A stretch of 25,472 nucleotides of DNA, from IMG/VR virus record IMGVR_UViG_3300025168_000600, positions 1 through 25,472 of that record. One strand, written 5' to 3'. Origin of the DNA: a virus. Numbering within the stretch: the first letter of the stretch is position 1; every line of letters begins with the position of its first letter. Below the pieces are notes generated by a model, which was not told the DNA's origin, searched no databases, and saw nothing but the letters and a program-made list of their open reading frames with translations. Below are positions 1 through 5,185 of the stretch, one piece after another. The position numbers and the translations under genes are program-made.

Positions 1-268
1 TAAAGAAGATGAATGGATTCCTGTTGGTGCATGGTGTTGGGAAAACTTTGATTATCTAAGTGGTGTATCCTTCTTACCTTTCGCTGACCATACATATACA
101 CAAGCACCTTATCAAGACATAGATGAGGATACTTATAAGAAGTTAGTAAAAGCTATGCCTTCTAGTATTAACTGGGCTAAGTTAAAAGACTTTGAGAAAG
201 AAGATAATACGAAAGGATCACAAGAACTTGCATGTACTGCAGGGGTATGTGAGTTGGTGGATATATAA
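1..268 (+). CDS. nrdJ: Class II (adenosylcobalamin-dependent) ribonucleotide reductase, C-terminal 88 residues; 5' end outside window
   Basis: The first full codon is at position 2 and the frame runs to TAA at 266-268. The visible 88 residues match the end of class II ribonucleotide reductases, which make deoxyribonucleotides for phage DNA synthesis: a conserved FLPFADHTYTQAPYQ stretch followed by a tail with GSQELACTAGVCELVDI. The two cysteines of that tail (visible residues 78 and 83, CxxxxC) would be the redox-shuttling pair that re-reduces the active site. The active-site Cys/Glu and B12-binding regions lie to the left of the window, so class II rather than class I rests on this tail pattern and on how common such genes are in marine phages. 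The stop overlaps the start of the next gene (TAATG). Confidence 0.9.
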   Translation, partial: KEDEWIPVGAWCWENFDYLSGVSFLPFADHTYTQAPYQDIDEDTYKKLVKAMPSSINWAKLKDFEKEDNTKGSQELACTAGVCELVDI

Positions 269-417
269 TGAAAGAAAGTAAACCTGCAATAGCCTCAGCT
301 GATGTTGAATTAATTAGAAAGGTGATAGCTTACTACCTTAAGTATGCATCACCTCCTAATAAAGAATTAGAAGAAAAGTTATTATCCCTTCATCATAGAG
401 TAGGAAGAATAGAATGA
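268..417 (+). CDS. Small unknown protein, 49 aa, between nrdJ and the FkbM methyltransferase
   Basis: ATG at 268-270 shares its A with the nrdJ stop, and the TGA at 415-417 overlaps the ATG of the next gene (ATGA), so the reading frame fits exactly between two coupled genes. The protein is mixed helical and charged (begins MKESKPAIASADVELIRK; ends LHHRVGRIE) with no membrane segment, signal peptide or cysteine motif. I do not recognise the family. Position suggests a middle-gene accessory co-translated with nucleotide metabolism genes. Support comes from the perfect stop/start fit; there is only a weak GGTGG-like Shine-Dalgarno upstream, consistent with translational coupling. Confidence 0.7.
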   Translation: MKESKPAIASADVELIRKVIAYYLKYASPPNKELEEKLLSLHHRVGRIE

Positions 418-1025
418 ACTTAAGATTACCAAAAGATGATAGACACTTTCAACATTATCTAAAGACAGTAGGTCCAGAGTATCAAAAGAAACATAGAGAT
501 TATTCTCTTAGCTTTGTAAAAGAACATGACATAGCTGTTGATGTTGGTGCTCATGTAGGAACATGGGCTATAGACCTTGAGAAAGTTTTTAATAAAGTAA
601 TTTGTTTTGAACCTATAGAAGAACATCGAGACTGTCTCATGGAAAACATTCAACATCCTGATAAAGTAATTGTAATAGGTACAGCTCTTGGAGACCATGA
701 AGAAGATGTTGTCTTCCTTGATTATGACACACCAGATAATAGTGGTACTGCTAGTATCAGAACAGAAGGTAAGTATAGATGTAAGATGAGAACCTTTGAC
801 TCTTATAATATAAAGAAGATAAACTATCTGAAGGTAGACATAGAAGGTTACGAACTAAACTTTCTAAGGGGTGCAAAAGAAACTATCATGAGAACTAAGC
901 CTGTCATCAACATAGAAATTAAACCAAGTGTTGATGCTCATCTTGTTATGTCTTATCTCTCTGATGAATTAGGTATGACCTTTCAAGGCAGGACTATTAA
1001 AGACTATGTATATATGTACACTTGA
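414..1025 (+). CDS. FkbM-family SAM-dependent methyltransferase
   Basis: A 203-aa class I methyltransferase of the FkbM type (Methyltransf_21). Visible motifs: SAM-binding motif I DVGAHVGTW (residues 43-51), motif II acidic residue in CFEP (64-67), the FkbM hallmark LKVDIEGYE (139-147), and the following IEIK strand (167-170). FkbM enzymes O-methylate sugars or small molecules, but the substrate cannot be read from sequence. The start has an AGGA Shine-Dalgarno 8 nt upstream and overlaps the previous stop (ATGA). In phages such genes are thought to modify host or virion glycans or other small molecules; sitting next to nrdJ rather than the glycosyltransferases at 3002-5925, it may act at a different time of infection. 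Family call is firm, role is inference. Confidence 0.88.
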   Translation: MNLRLPKDDRHFQHYLKTVGPEYQKKHRDYSLSFVKEHDIAVDVGAHVGTWAIDLEKVFNKVICFEPIEEHRDCLMENIQHPDKVIVIGTALGDHEEDVVFLDYDTPDNSGTASIRTEGKYRCKMRTFDSYNIKKINYLKVDIEGYELNFLRGAKETIMRTKPVINIEIKPSVDAHLVMSYLSDELGMTFQGRTIKDYVYMYT

Positions 1026-1052
1026 CAAATGCTTTTCCAATCCCCATATATA
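1022..1052 (+). promoter_or_regulatory. Candidate sigma70-type promoter before the 53-aa gene
   Basis: A perfect TTGACA (1022-1027) overlaps the methyltransferase stop. Seventeen bases later is CATATA (1045-1050), or TATATA two bases on (1047-1052). A start near 1058 would leave a short leader before the AGGAGA ribosome site and the ATG at 1072. The -10 is imperfect in a very AT-rich genome, so this is a candidate only. Confidence 0.4.
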
Positions 1053-1071
1053 GTAGGGAAAGGAGAAACAA

Positions 1072-1233
1072 ATGTTTCATTATTATGTAGACCAACCAGC
1101 TGTCCCTCAAAAAGTTATTGAGAAAAGATGGCAACAAGATATCGAAGGTAAGATAGAAAGTCTTGAAGACTATAAGAAAGAGATTGATAAAAAAATCAAG
1201 GCATATAAGGCTGACTTAAAGGCTATTCAATAA
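1072..1233 (+). CDS. Small charged helical protein, 53 aa, last gene of the rightward arm
   Basis: ATG at 1072-1074 follows a strong AGGAGA Shine-Dalgarno (1061-1066) and ends with TAA at 1231-1233. After an aromatic start (MFHYYVDQPAV) the rest is almost entirely Lys/Glu-rich and predicted helical (IEGKIESLEDYKKEIDKKIK), with heptad-like hydrophobic spacing that could form a short coiled coil. There is no membrane segment. I do not recognise a family. It is separated from the preceding gene by 46 bases carrying a promoter-like sequence and is followed directly by a hairpin, so it may be its own transcription unit. Confidence 0.7.
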   Translation: MFHYYVDQPAVPQKVIEKRWQQDIEGKIESLEDYKKEIDKKIKAYKADLKAIQ

Positions 1234-1241
1234 AATTATAC

Positions 1242-1280
1242 CTCCTGCTTCATATTTTTACTCCATAAATGAGGCAGGAG
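1242..1280. terminator. Hairpin between the convergent arms, probable terminator
   Basis: The arms CTCCTGCTTCAT (1242-1253) and ATGAGGCAGGAG (1269-1280) pair over 12 bp with one wobble and a 15-nt loop. It lies between the last rightward gene (ends 1233) and the last leftward gene (ends 1367). Read leftward, the stem is followed by a T-rich run (GTATAATTTTATTG), fitting a terminator of the late operon. The rightward side lacks a clear T-run. Confidence 0.65.
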
Positions 1281-1366
1281 TATCCTTTGAGCACCTTCGG
1301 TATACCATACTACCCTGACAATACGACTTCTTTTGTGTGCTTACTGTACATCCAGCAAATAGATTC

Positions 1367-1579
1367 TTATTCTTCTTCGAAGAAATCTTTAACTATATCT
1401 AAACCTTCTTGTGATTCAGCTACTTTTTTTACTTGAGCTATAAATTCTTGAGCAACATTACTATGTTCTCCTATACCACTAGGTTTATCTAAATATATTT
1501 GAGCATTTGCTACAGCCATATCTCTTTCAGATTCAAAGTGTTTGATTGCTGCATTAATTATAAGGTCTTTATGTGTCAT
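1367..1579 (-). CDS. Small unknown phage protein, 70 aa, last gene of the late operon
   Basis: The chosen start is the ATG at 1579 (MTHKDLIINAAIKHFESE), because it overlaps the preceding stop as TAATG and has a GGAGA Shine-Dalgarno about 8 nt upstream; a longer frame from 1591 is less well supported. The product is acidic, predicted mostly helical, and ends in VKDFFEEE. It has no signal peptide or membrane segment. I do not recognise a characterised family. It is the promoter-distal gene of the leftward operon, ahead of the 1242-1280 hairpin. Confidence 0.75.
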   Translation of the reverse strand: MTHKDLIINAAIKHFESERDMAVANAQIYLDKPSGIGEHSNVAQEFIAQVKKVAESQEGLDIVKDFFEEE

Positions 1580-1866
1580 TAACATCTCCATCTTTTGCGT
1601 GCCTGTCTCAATCTTGAGTTAGGATTCTTTGCAGCCTTCGGGAACTTCTTCATTTGCCCTGCTGATCGAGCACAATAGCTCTTTCTTCTCGCTGCATCTT
1701 TACCTGTAGGATTCTTCTTGGTAACAGCAGTCTTTAATTTACTGCCCGGATTCTGCCTACGATACTTAGCAACTCCCTTGGCTGATAGCCCAGCACCTTT
1801 CTTGGTAGGTCTCTTTGCTCCACTACCAATGGTCATTCCCTTCATGTTGCTCTTAGCTCTTGCCAC
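1579..1866 (-). CDS. Small highly basic protein, DUF6321-like
   Basis: A Lys/Arg-rich protein (up to 95 aa) with a KKGAGLSAKGVAKYRR core, a KSYCARSAGQMKKF segment and a C-terminal ARKRWRC. This matches my memory of the DUF6321 type of small phage proteins (xGLTAKGRAKY, FCARM-type Cys, KRWKC end). The charge suggests nucleic-acid binding, but no function is established. The start is uncertain: the long form begins with GTG at 1866; an ATG at 1845 (MKGMTIGSGAK), 7 nt beyond the upstream stop, gives 88 aa. The stop (TAA 1579-1581) is coupled to the next gene. Two cysteines (mid-protein and C-terminal) are notable in so basic a protein. Confidence 0.8.
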   Translation of the reverse strand: MARAKSNMKGMTIGSGAKRPTKKGAGLSAKGVAKYRRQNPGSKLKTAVTKKNPTGKDAARRKSYCARSAGQMKKFPKAAKNPNSRLRQARKRWRC

Positions 1867-1993
1867 GTTTAGGGAATCCCTTCTTCATATTTGCATATGC
1901 CTTTGCACTAATAGTACTCTTCTTCTTAGTACGACTTATACCTTTTTTCTTTCTAGCATTTATGTTTGCATAGAGTCCTTTTGCTTTAGCCAT
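1853..1993 (-). CDS. Tiny basic protein with GLYANIN motif, 46 aa
   Basis: ATG at 1993 to TAA at 1853-1855. The sequence starts MAKAKGLYANINARKKKG and continues STISAKAYANMKKGFPKRGKS. The GLYANI(N/H)AK/RK start recurs in small basic proteins of many phages, usually annotated only as hypothetical. It is about one third Lys/Arg, suggesting binding to nucleic acid or another polyanion. It overlaps the upstream Cys-rich gene by 34 nt in another frame and the long form of the downstream gene by 14 nt. The Shine-Dalgarno is weak (AAGAG). The conserved start motif is the main support that it is real. Confidence 0.7.
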   Translation of the reverse strand: MAKAKGLYANINARKKKGISRTKKKSTISAKAYANMKKGFPKRGKS

Positions 1994-2106
1994 TCGTCTG
2001 CCCACTCTTGTTGATTATTAACTTCAGTCTTACACTCACAACTCTCACCACAAAGACACACTTCTCCTGTGCATTCTGGATTACCACACTTACATTCTAC
2101 TTGCAT
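1960..2106 (-). CDS. Cysteine-rich small protein, 48 aa, possible metal binder
   Basis: ATG at 2106, with a strong GGAGGA Shine-Dalgarno 4 nt upstream that lies inside the end of the o-spanin gene; stop TAA at 1960-1962. Seven cysteines fall within residues 5-25 in the order CxC-x4-C-x4-CxC-x3-CxC, followed by a charged, Trp-containing tail (QQEWADEWLKQKD). The Cys spacing suggests a zinc or other metal knuckle, or a metallothionein-like clamp. No signal peptide is present, so it should stay in the reducing cytoplasm. I do not recognise a named family. It overlaps the o-spanin stop by 10 nt and the GLYANIN gene by 34 nt. Confidence 0.72.
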   Translation of the reverse strand: MQVECKCGNPECTGEVCLCGESCECKTEVNNQQEWADEWLKQKDSMQT

Positions 2107-2315
2107 AGTTCCTCCCATGATTCGTTGTGTATTAAAATCTGTCTTGCTGTACCATTGGTTAGTCTATCATCATCATGTATTAATATAGGATCTAACAAAG
2201 AACATGAGTCAGTCACTACGTTTCCACCTGTCAAGCAGCTTGTGAGTAACATCACTAATGGAAGTACGAGCAACGTCTTGTTTAATTTTATTCTTTTTTT
2301 TCTTAAGCTTTTCAA
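2097..2315 (-). CDS. Putative o-spanin (Rz1-like outer-membrane lipoprotein)
   Basis: A 72-aa lipoprotein: basic N-terminus (KSLRKKRIKLNK), hydrophobic core (LLVLPLVMLL), lipobox LTSC with the lipidated Cys at residue 27, leaving a mature chain of about 46 aa ending in GTARQILIHNESWEELCK. It is out of frame with, and overlaps by 107 nt, the membrane-anchored charged protein at 2209-2424, the classic layout of spanin pairs that fuse the inner and outer membranes at lysis. The first usable start is TTG at 2315; the only ATG in the signal region would cut away the basic part. The ending resembles the RQIL-HN-xWE-xxC ends I recall in Rz1-like phage proteins. Role is inferred from architecture. 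Confidence 0.72.
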   Translation of the reverse strand: MKSLRKKRIKLNKTLLVLPLVMLLTSCLTGGNVVTDSCSLLDPILIHDDDRLTNGTARQILIHNESWEELCK

Positions 2316-2424
2316 TTTTTAATAAACCTTTTTTAACAGCTGCATCAGCTCCTGCTTTCCTCATTAATATGAAAGGTAGGATTTTAGTAATAAGATTAGC
2401 TAGAGCTGATACAAAAGAAAACAT
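2209..2424 (-). CDS. Putative i-spanin (Rz-like inner-membrane protein)
   Basis: A 71-aa protein with one N-terminal hydrophobic segment (residues about 4-21, SFVSALANLITKILPFIL), then a Lys-rich helical stretch (about 29-50) and a C-terminus DVTHKLLDRWKRSD. This fits a small type II membrane protein with a periplasmic coiled coil, as in phage i-spanins, whose ends often carry a similar LxRW/RD pattern. The out-of-frame lipoprotein gene begins inside it. The ATG at 2424 has no good Shine-Dalgarno but starts 3 nt after the PqqA-like stop, so re-initiation after that peptide is likely. At 71 aa it is short for an i-spanin. Confidence 0.68.
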   Translation of the reverse strand: MFSFVSALANLITKILPFILMRKAGADAAVKKGLLKIEKLKKKKNKIKQDVARTSISDVTHKLLDRWKRSD

Positions 2425-2427
2425 GTA

Positions 2428-2502
2428 CTAGATTTCTGCACATGCATAACAGTTAATCTCAAGACCAACAGCTACTTCTTTTATACTAGGTGTTTTCCAC
2501 AT
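2428..2502 (-). CDS. pqqA: PqqA-like precursor peptide (pyrroloquinoline quinone), 24 aa
   Basis: A 24-codon frame from ATG 2502 to TAG 2428-2430, with a strong GGAAGGA Shine-Dalgarno about 8 nt upstream, embedded in the end of the preceding gene. The peptide begins MWKTPSIKEV and ends VGLEINCYACAEI. This is the layout of PqqA: a Trp-Lys-x-Pro start, a Gly before the core, and the E-x3-Y pair (Glu15 and Tyr19) that PqqE cross-links to build PQQ. Alphaproteobacterial PqqA peptides as I recall them share the WKTPKI.E..VG.EIN.YACA pattern. No pqqB, C, D or E is in the window, so maturation would rely on host enzymes. Inside the lysis cluster, it could raise PQQ for host dehydrogenases or act as a decoy for PqqD/PqqE. 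Confidence 0.8.
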   Translation of the reverse strand: MWKTPSIKEVAVGLEINCYACAEI

Positions 2503-2506
2503 AGAA

Positions 2507-2710
2507 TTATTCCTTCCCTGTTTGTTTAGCTCTACCAATATTAAGAGCTGACCATTCAAGTACCTTATATATTTTACCAAGTACTGAATCTGGATTAGGA
2601 GTTCTGGTACCAGCTACTATTACACTAGCTATAGTTATTATAGATGTAACAGTTGCTATTATCTCAGGTGCCATTGCCCAAATTTGTTGTATCATTCCTA
2701 CTTCTTCCAT
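2507..2710 (-). CDS. Small single-TM protein, holin candidate
   Basis: A 67-aa protein with one strong hydrophobic segment (residues about 15-34, including IIATVTSIITIASVIVAGT), followed by a conserved-looking TPNPDSVLGKIYKVLEWSALNIGRAK and a charged end. I recall this TPxPDxxLGKxYKxxExxALNxGKAK pattern in many phage membrane proteins. Size, single TM and position just before the spanins make a holin the best guess, though no endolysin is recognisable beside it. The start at 2710 is supported by a GGAGGA Shine-Dalgarno and TAATG coupling to the preceding gene; the internal Met6 has a misplaced ribosome site. Confidence 0.65.
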   Translation of the reverse strand: MEEVGMIQQIWAMAPEIIATVTSIITIASVIVAGTRTPNPDSVLGKIYKVLEWSALNIGRAKQTGKE

Positions 2711-3009
2711 TATTCGTATTCCTCCATAGTCGTTAAAGAATCTGCATGTATCTTATGTATCATTGTCTGTAAAGTAAATGACAACTCTACCATTTTAATT
2801 GAACCAGCAAAGTAATCCATTGTAGGCTTATCCTTATCAAACATAAGTACTATGAGCCCTTCAATGTCTCCGGAATCAATCTTTCCTTGTAACATAGTAA
2901 CACATTTCTGTATCATTTCCAATGCTTCTACCTTACCAGTTGGAGTTAAATCTCCTGTCTCTTTGTCAACACTAATAGTTTTACCTGTAAAATCAAGGAC
3001 ATCAGCCAT
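2710..3009 (-). CDS. Unknown small protein, 99 aa
   Basis: The start at 3009 (MADVLDFTGKTISVD) is chosen because AAGGA lies 8 nt upstream and the ATG overlaps the stop of the 727-aa gene; a frame extending 14 codons further upstream has no such support. The first part is a short beta-type stretch with an Asp/Thr-rich loop; the rest is helical with hydrophobic faces (ALEMIQKCVTMLQGKIDSGD; MVELSFTLQTMIHKI). No membrane segment or signal peptide. I do not recognise a characterised family. It sits between the glycan-enzyme pair and the holin-like gene and is coupled to both. Confidence 0.75.
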   Translation of the reverse strand: MADVLDFTGKTISVDKETGDLTPTGKVEALEMIQKCVTMLQGKIDSGDIEGLIVLMFDKDKPTMDYFAGSIKMVELSFTLQTMIHKIHADSLTTMEEYE

Positions 3010-5185
3010 ATAATACATCCTTATAGTTAGGTGATAGCTTCTTACTACCATTAGTTTTCCATAGAGTTCCTCCTAATCCTTCACCATGAATAGAAAGAGT
3101 AATGTCTTTAGGTCTTGTATCAAAGAATTTCTCTAAGTCTTGAGCACCAGCCAGTAATTCTCCTGTTGTCCAGAAGTGTTCGTTATCCACATTAACTTTA
3201 AGAAAAGCTTTCTGACCTTCATCATCTAGTTTCTCTGGTTGTTTAGGTTCTTCTTTTAAACTAAAGTCAAAGCCATGTAGTTTAAAGTCTCTGAATCCTA
3301 GGGTATGCATGATAGATACACTACGCATAGCAGCATTAGTACCACCAGTAATCCATGTTATAGACTTATCCATACCGGGAACTCCTTGAGCTACTGCCTC
3401 ACTATATGCGTGCCATCCTATAATCTGTGCGTGCTTCTCTCTTAATAGATTAGTTACAGATACATCTGTCATACCAGCCACTAAGAATAAAGTAGAAGGG
3501 TCAACTGTTTTAAATAAATCTGTTCTTACTATACCATGAGTAGACAATCCTGTTACTGGTCTTGGGTCTAGTATGGTACATATCCAAGGTTTAATACCAT
3601 GAGATAATAATATAGGATAAGAATGTTTAACACATACTACCTTAGCTTTAGGATTTTCTTTTATCTGTTTCTTAATCAACTCTATATCTAATGAAGGACC
3701 AGCAGACACTAGAATAATTGATTCATCATTAGCTACACAACTATGATTCATCCACTTAGGCAGTATCTTTAAGTTCTCTTTAATATTATTAAGTATATGT
3801 TCCTTTGGCATACTATCTTTAGGAGTTACTACGATAGGAACCTTTGGTTGAAATATATTTTCTTTCTTATCACACACTATAACTAAACCAATAAGACCTG
3901 TACCTAAACAAGGATCACTACTACGTAAAACAGAATTAGGTTTAGTAATTTTTTCTACTACTTGATTAACACCACAGTATTCATCATCAGGTTTCTTACC
4001 ACGTTTATCTTTACCAAAGTAATCATCAAAGATAACTTGAGGATTATGTTTAAGCATTTCATAAGTATGATGAACAGTATCATAAGATGTACCACCACCT
4101 ATCAATACAAAGTCAGCATTGATTTTTTCTTTAAGAGTTTCTTTAACATCACCCTTGTAGAGTTTATAAGTAAGAGTCTTTCCTTTTTCTTTTAATGTAA
4201 GAGCTAAACTTTTTAATTTCTTTTCTGCTTTCTTCAAGGTGAAAGCTTGTTTATTGTTAAACTCTTTAAGGTTTAGTTCAGGAGTAGTCTCTTCAAATAA
4301 ATCATAACCAATATAATGTACTGCATCTGTATGTTTTAATGCATGATGAATCATCATAAGAGCACGAGCTCCTGTATTAGTACCTGTCTCTATAATTGTT
4401 TTAGGTTTGTAATGATCGACCATATCTCCTACAAATTTATAACGAGGAGGTAATGCATTATCATCTTTCTTCATGCCTTTATTATGATACATAACATCAT
4501 TTAATAATGACTGACCGAAGGCATCAATACCTTTTACATTAGGTGTTAAGTTGTCTGCTATTAAACCATGAGCTTTATGTACAATAAGAAGCCTATCAAA
4601 TATAAAACCATCATGCCATTCTCTATAAGCTATAGTTTCTCCAGCATCATAACATCCCCTGAAGTCTTCAAGAAATTCTTTACCCATCATACTTTTTAAA
4701 TTAATACCTATGAAAGAAGTTTCACTATAGTCTATATCATTTCTTCCTAGATGTACTATATCTTTATCGCCTGAACAAACCTTATTTAAAAAGTTTAAAG
4801 TAATAGGAGAGTGTGTTACTGTGTCAGCATCTAACCAGATCAACCAGTTAGTATCACCATAATGATTACGAGCTGATGATGTTAAAGCATATACTTTATG
4901 ACACCACTTAATACAATCTCTCTTCCAATCATAAGGAGTTTTATTAGTAGCAGTACTACTATACTTACTCATCCTCTCTCTGTAGCTAAGCATATCTTTA
5001 TCATCATTTAAATTTTTGTATGTAATGTTCTTAGCTTTAGGTGCAGACTTAGGTAATTCAAAGTCATGATACCATGCTTCCAGTTGTATATCTTTATCCC
5101 AATACTTTTTAAAAGTCTTGAGCATTTCTTGTGCATACTTATCATACCCTTCTTTACTGAAGGATGTAACTATTGTGTAACTCAT
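3002..5185 (-). CDS. Three-domain fusion: GT-A-like glycosyltransferase, methyltransferase-like domain, Maf/DUF115 domain
   Basis: A 727-aa protein with three recognisable parts. Residues about 1-245: GT-A-type glycosyltransferase fold with a metal-binding DxD in WLIWLDADT (Asp119, Asp121). Residues about 250-440: Rossmann methyltransferase-like domain with IIETGTNTGARA (264-275) and GYD (293-295), but the usual DGGHSYE motif reads GGGTSYD (363-369), so activity is doubtful. Residues about 475-727: DUF115/MptE-like domain as in Maf flagellin nonulosonic-acid transferases, with ILVSAGPSLD (491-500), TWITGGTNAA (610-619) and LHGFDFS (636-642). Start ATG 5185 overlaps the preceding glycosyltransferase stop (ATGA), so the two are translated together. 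It probably builds or attaches a surface sugar; substrate and target are unknown. Confidence 0.8.
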   Translation of the reverse strand: MSYTIVTSFSKEGYDKYAQEMLKTFKKYWDKDIQLEAWYHDFELPKSAPKAKNITYKNLNDDKDMLSYRERMSKYSSTATNKTPYDWKRDCIKWCHKVYALTSSARNHYGDTNWLIWLDADTVTHSPITLNFLNKVCSGDKDIVHLGRNDIDYSETSFIGINLKSMMGKEFLEDFRGCYDAGETIAYREWHDGFIFDRLLIVHKAHGLIADNLTPNVKGIDAFGQSLLNDVMYHNKGMKKDDNALPPRYKFVGDMVDHYKPKTIIETGTNTGARALMMIHHALKHTDAVHYIGYDLFEETTPELNLKEFNNKQAFTLKKAEKKLKSLALTLKEKGKTLTYKLYKGDVKETLKEKINADFVLIGGGTSYDTVHHTYEMLKHNPQVIFDDYFGKDKRGKKPDDEYCGVNQVVEKITKPNSVLRSSDPCLGTGLIGLVIVCDKKENIFQPKVPIVVTPKDSMPKEHILNNIKENLKILPKWMNHSCVANDESIILVSAGPSLDIELIKKQIKENPKAKVVCVKHSYPILLSHGIKPWICTILDPRPVTGLSTHGIVRTDLFKTVDPSTLFLVAGMTDVSVTNLLREKHAQIIGWHAYSEAVAQGVPGMDKSITWITGGTNAAMRSVSIMHTLGFRDFKLHGFDFSLKEEPKQPEKLDDEGQKAFLKVNVDNEHFWTTGELLAGAQDLEKFFDTRPKDITLSIHGEGLGGTLWKTNGSKKLSPNYKDVLYG

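Noticed and set aside
1281-1366. Possible small RNA or tRNA between the hairpin and the last late gene
   Set aside because: No cloverleaf, anticodon arm or second strong hairpin could be drawn; a short palindrome GGTATACC (1300-1307) alone is not evidence.
1718-2322. Two + strand open frames of about 100 codons (1718-2014 and 2008-2322)
   Set aside because: They are antisense to a run of well-supported small leftward genes (DUF6321-like, GLYANIN, Cys-rich, spanins); no ribosome sites or known motifs.
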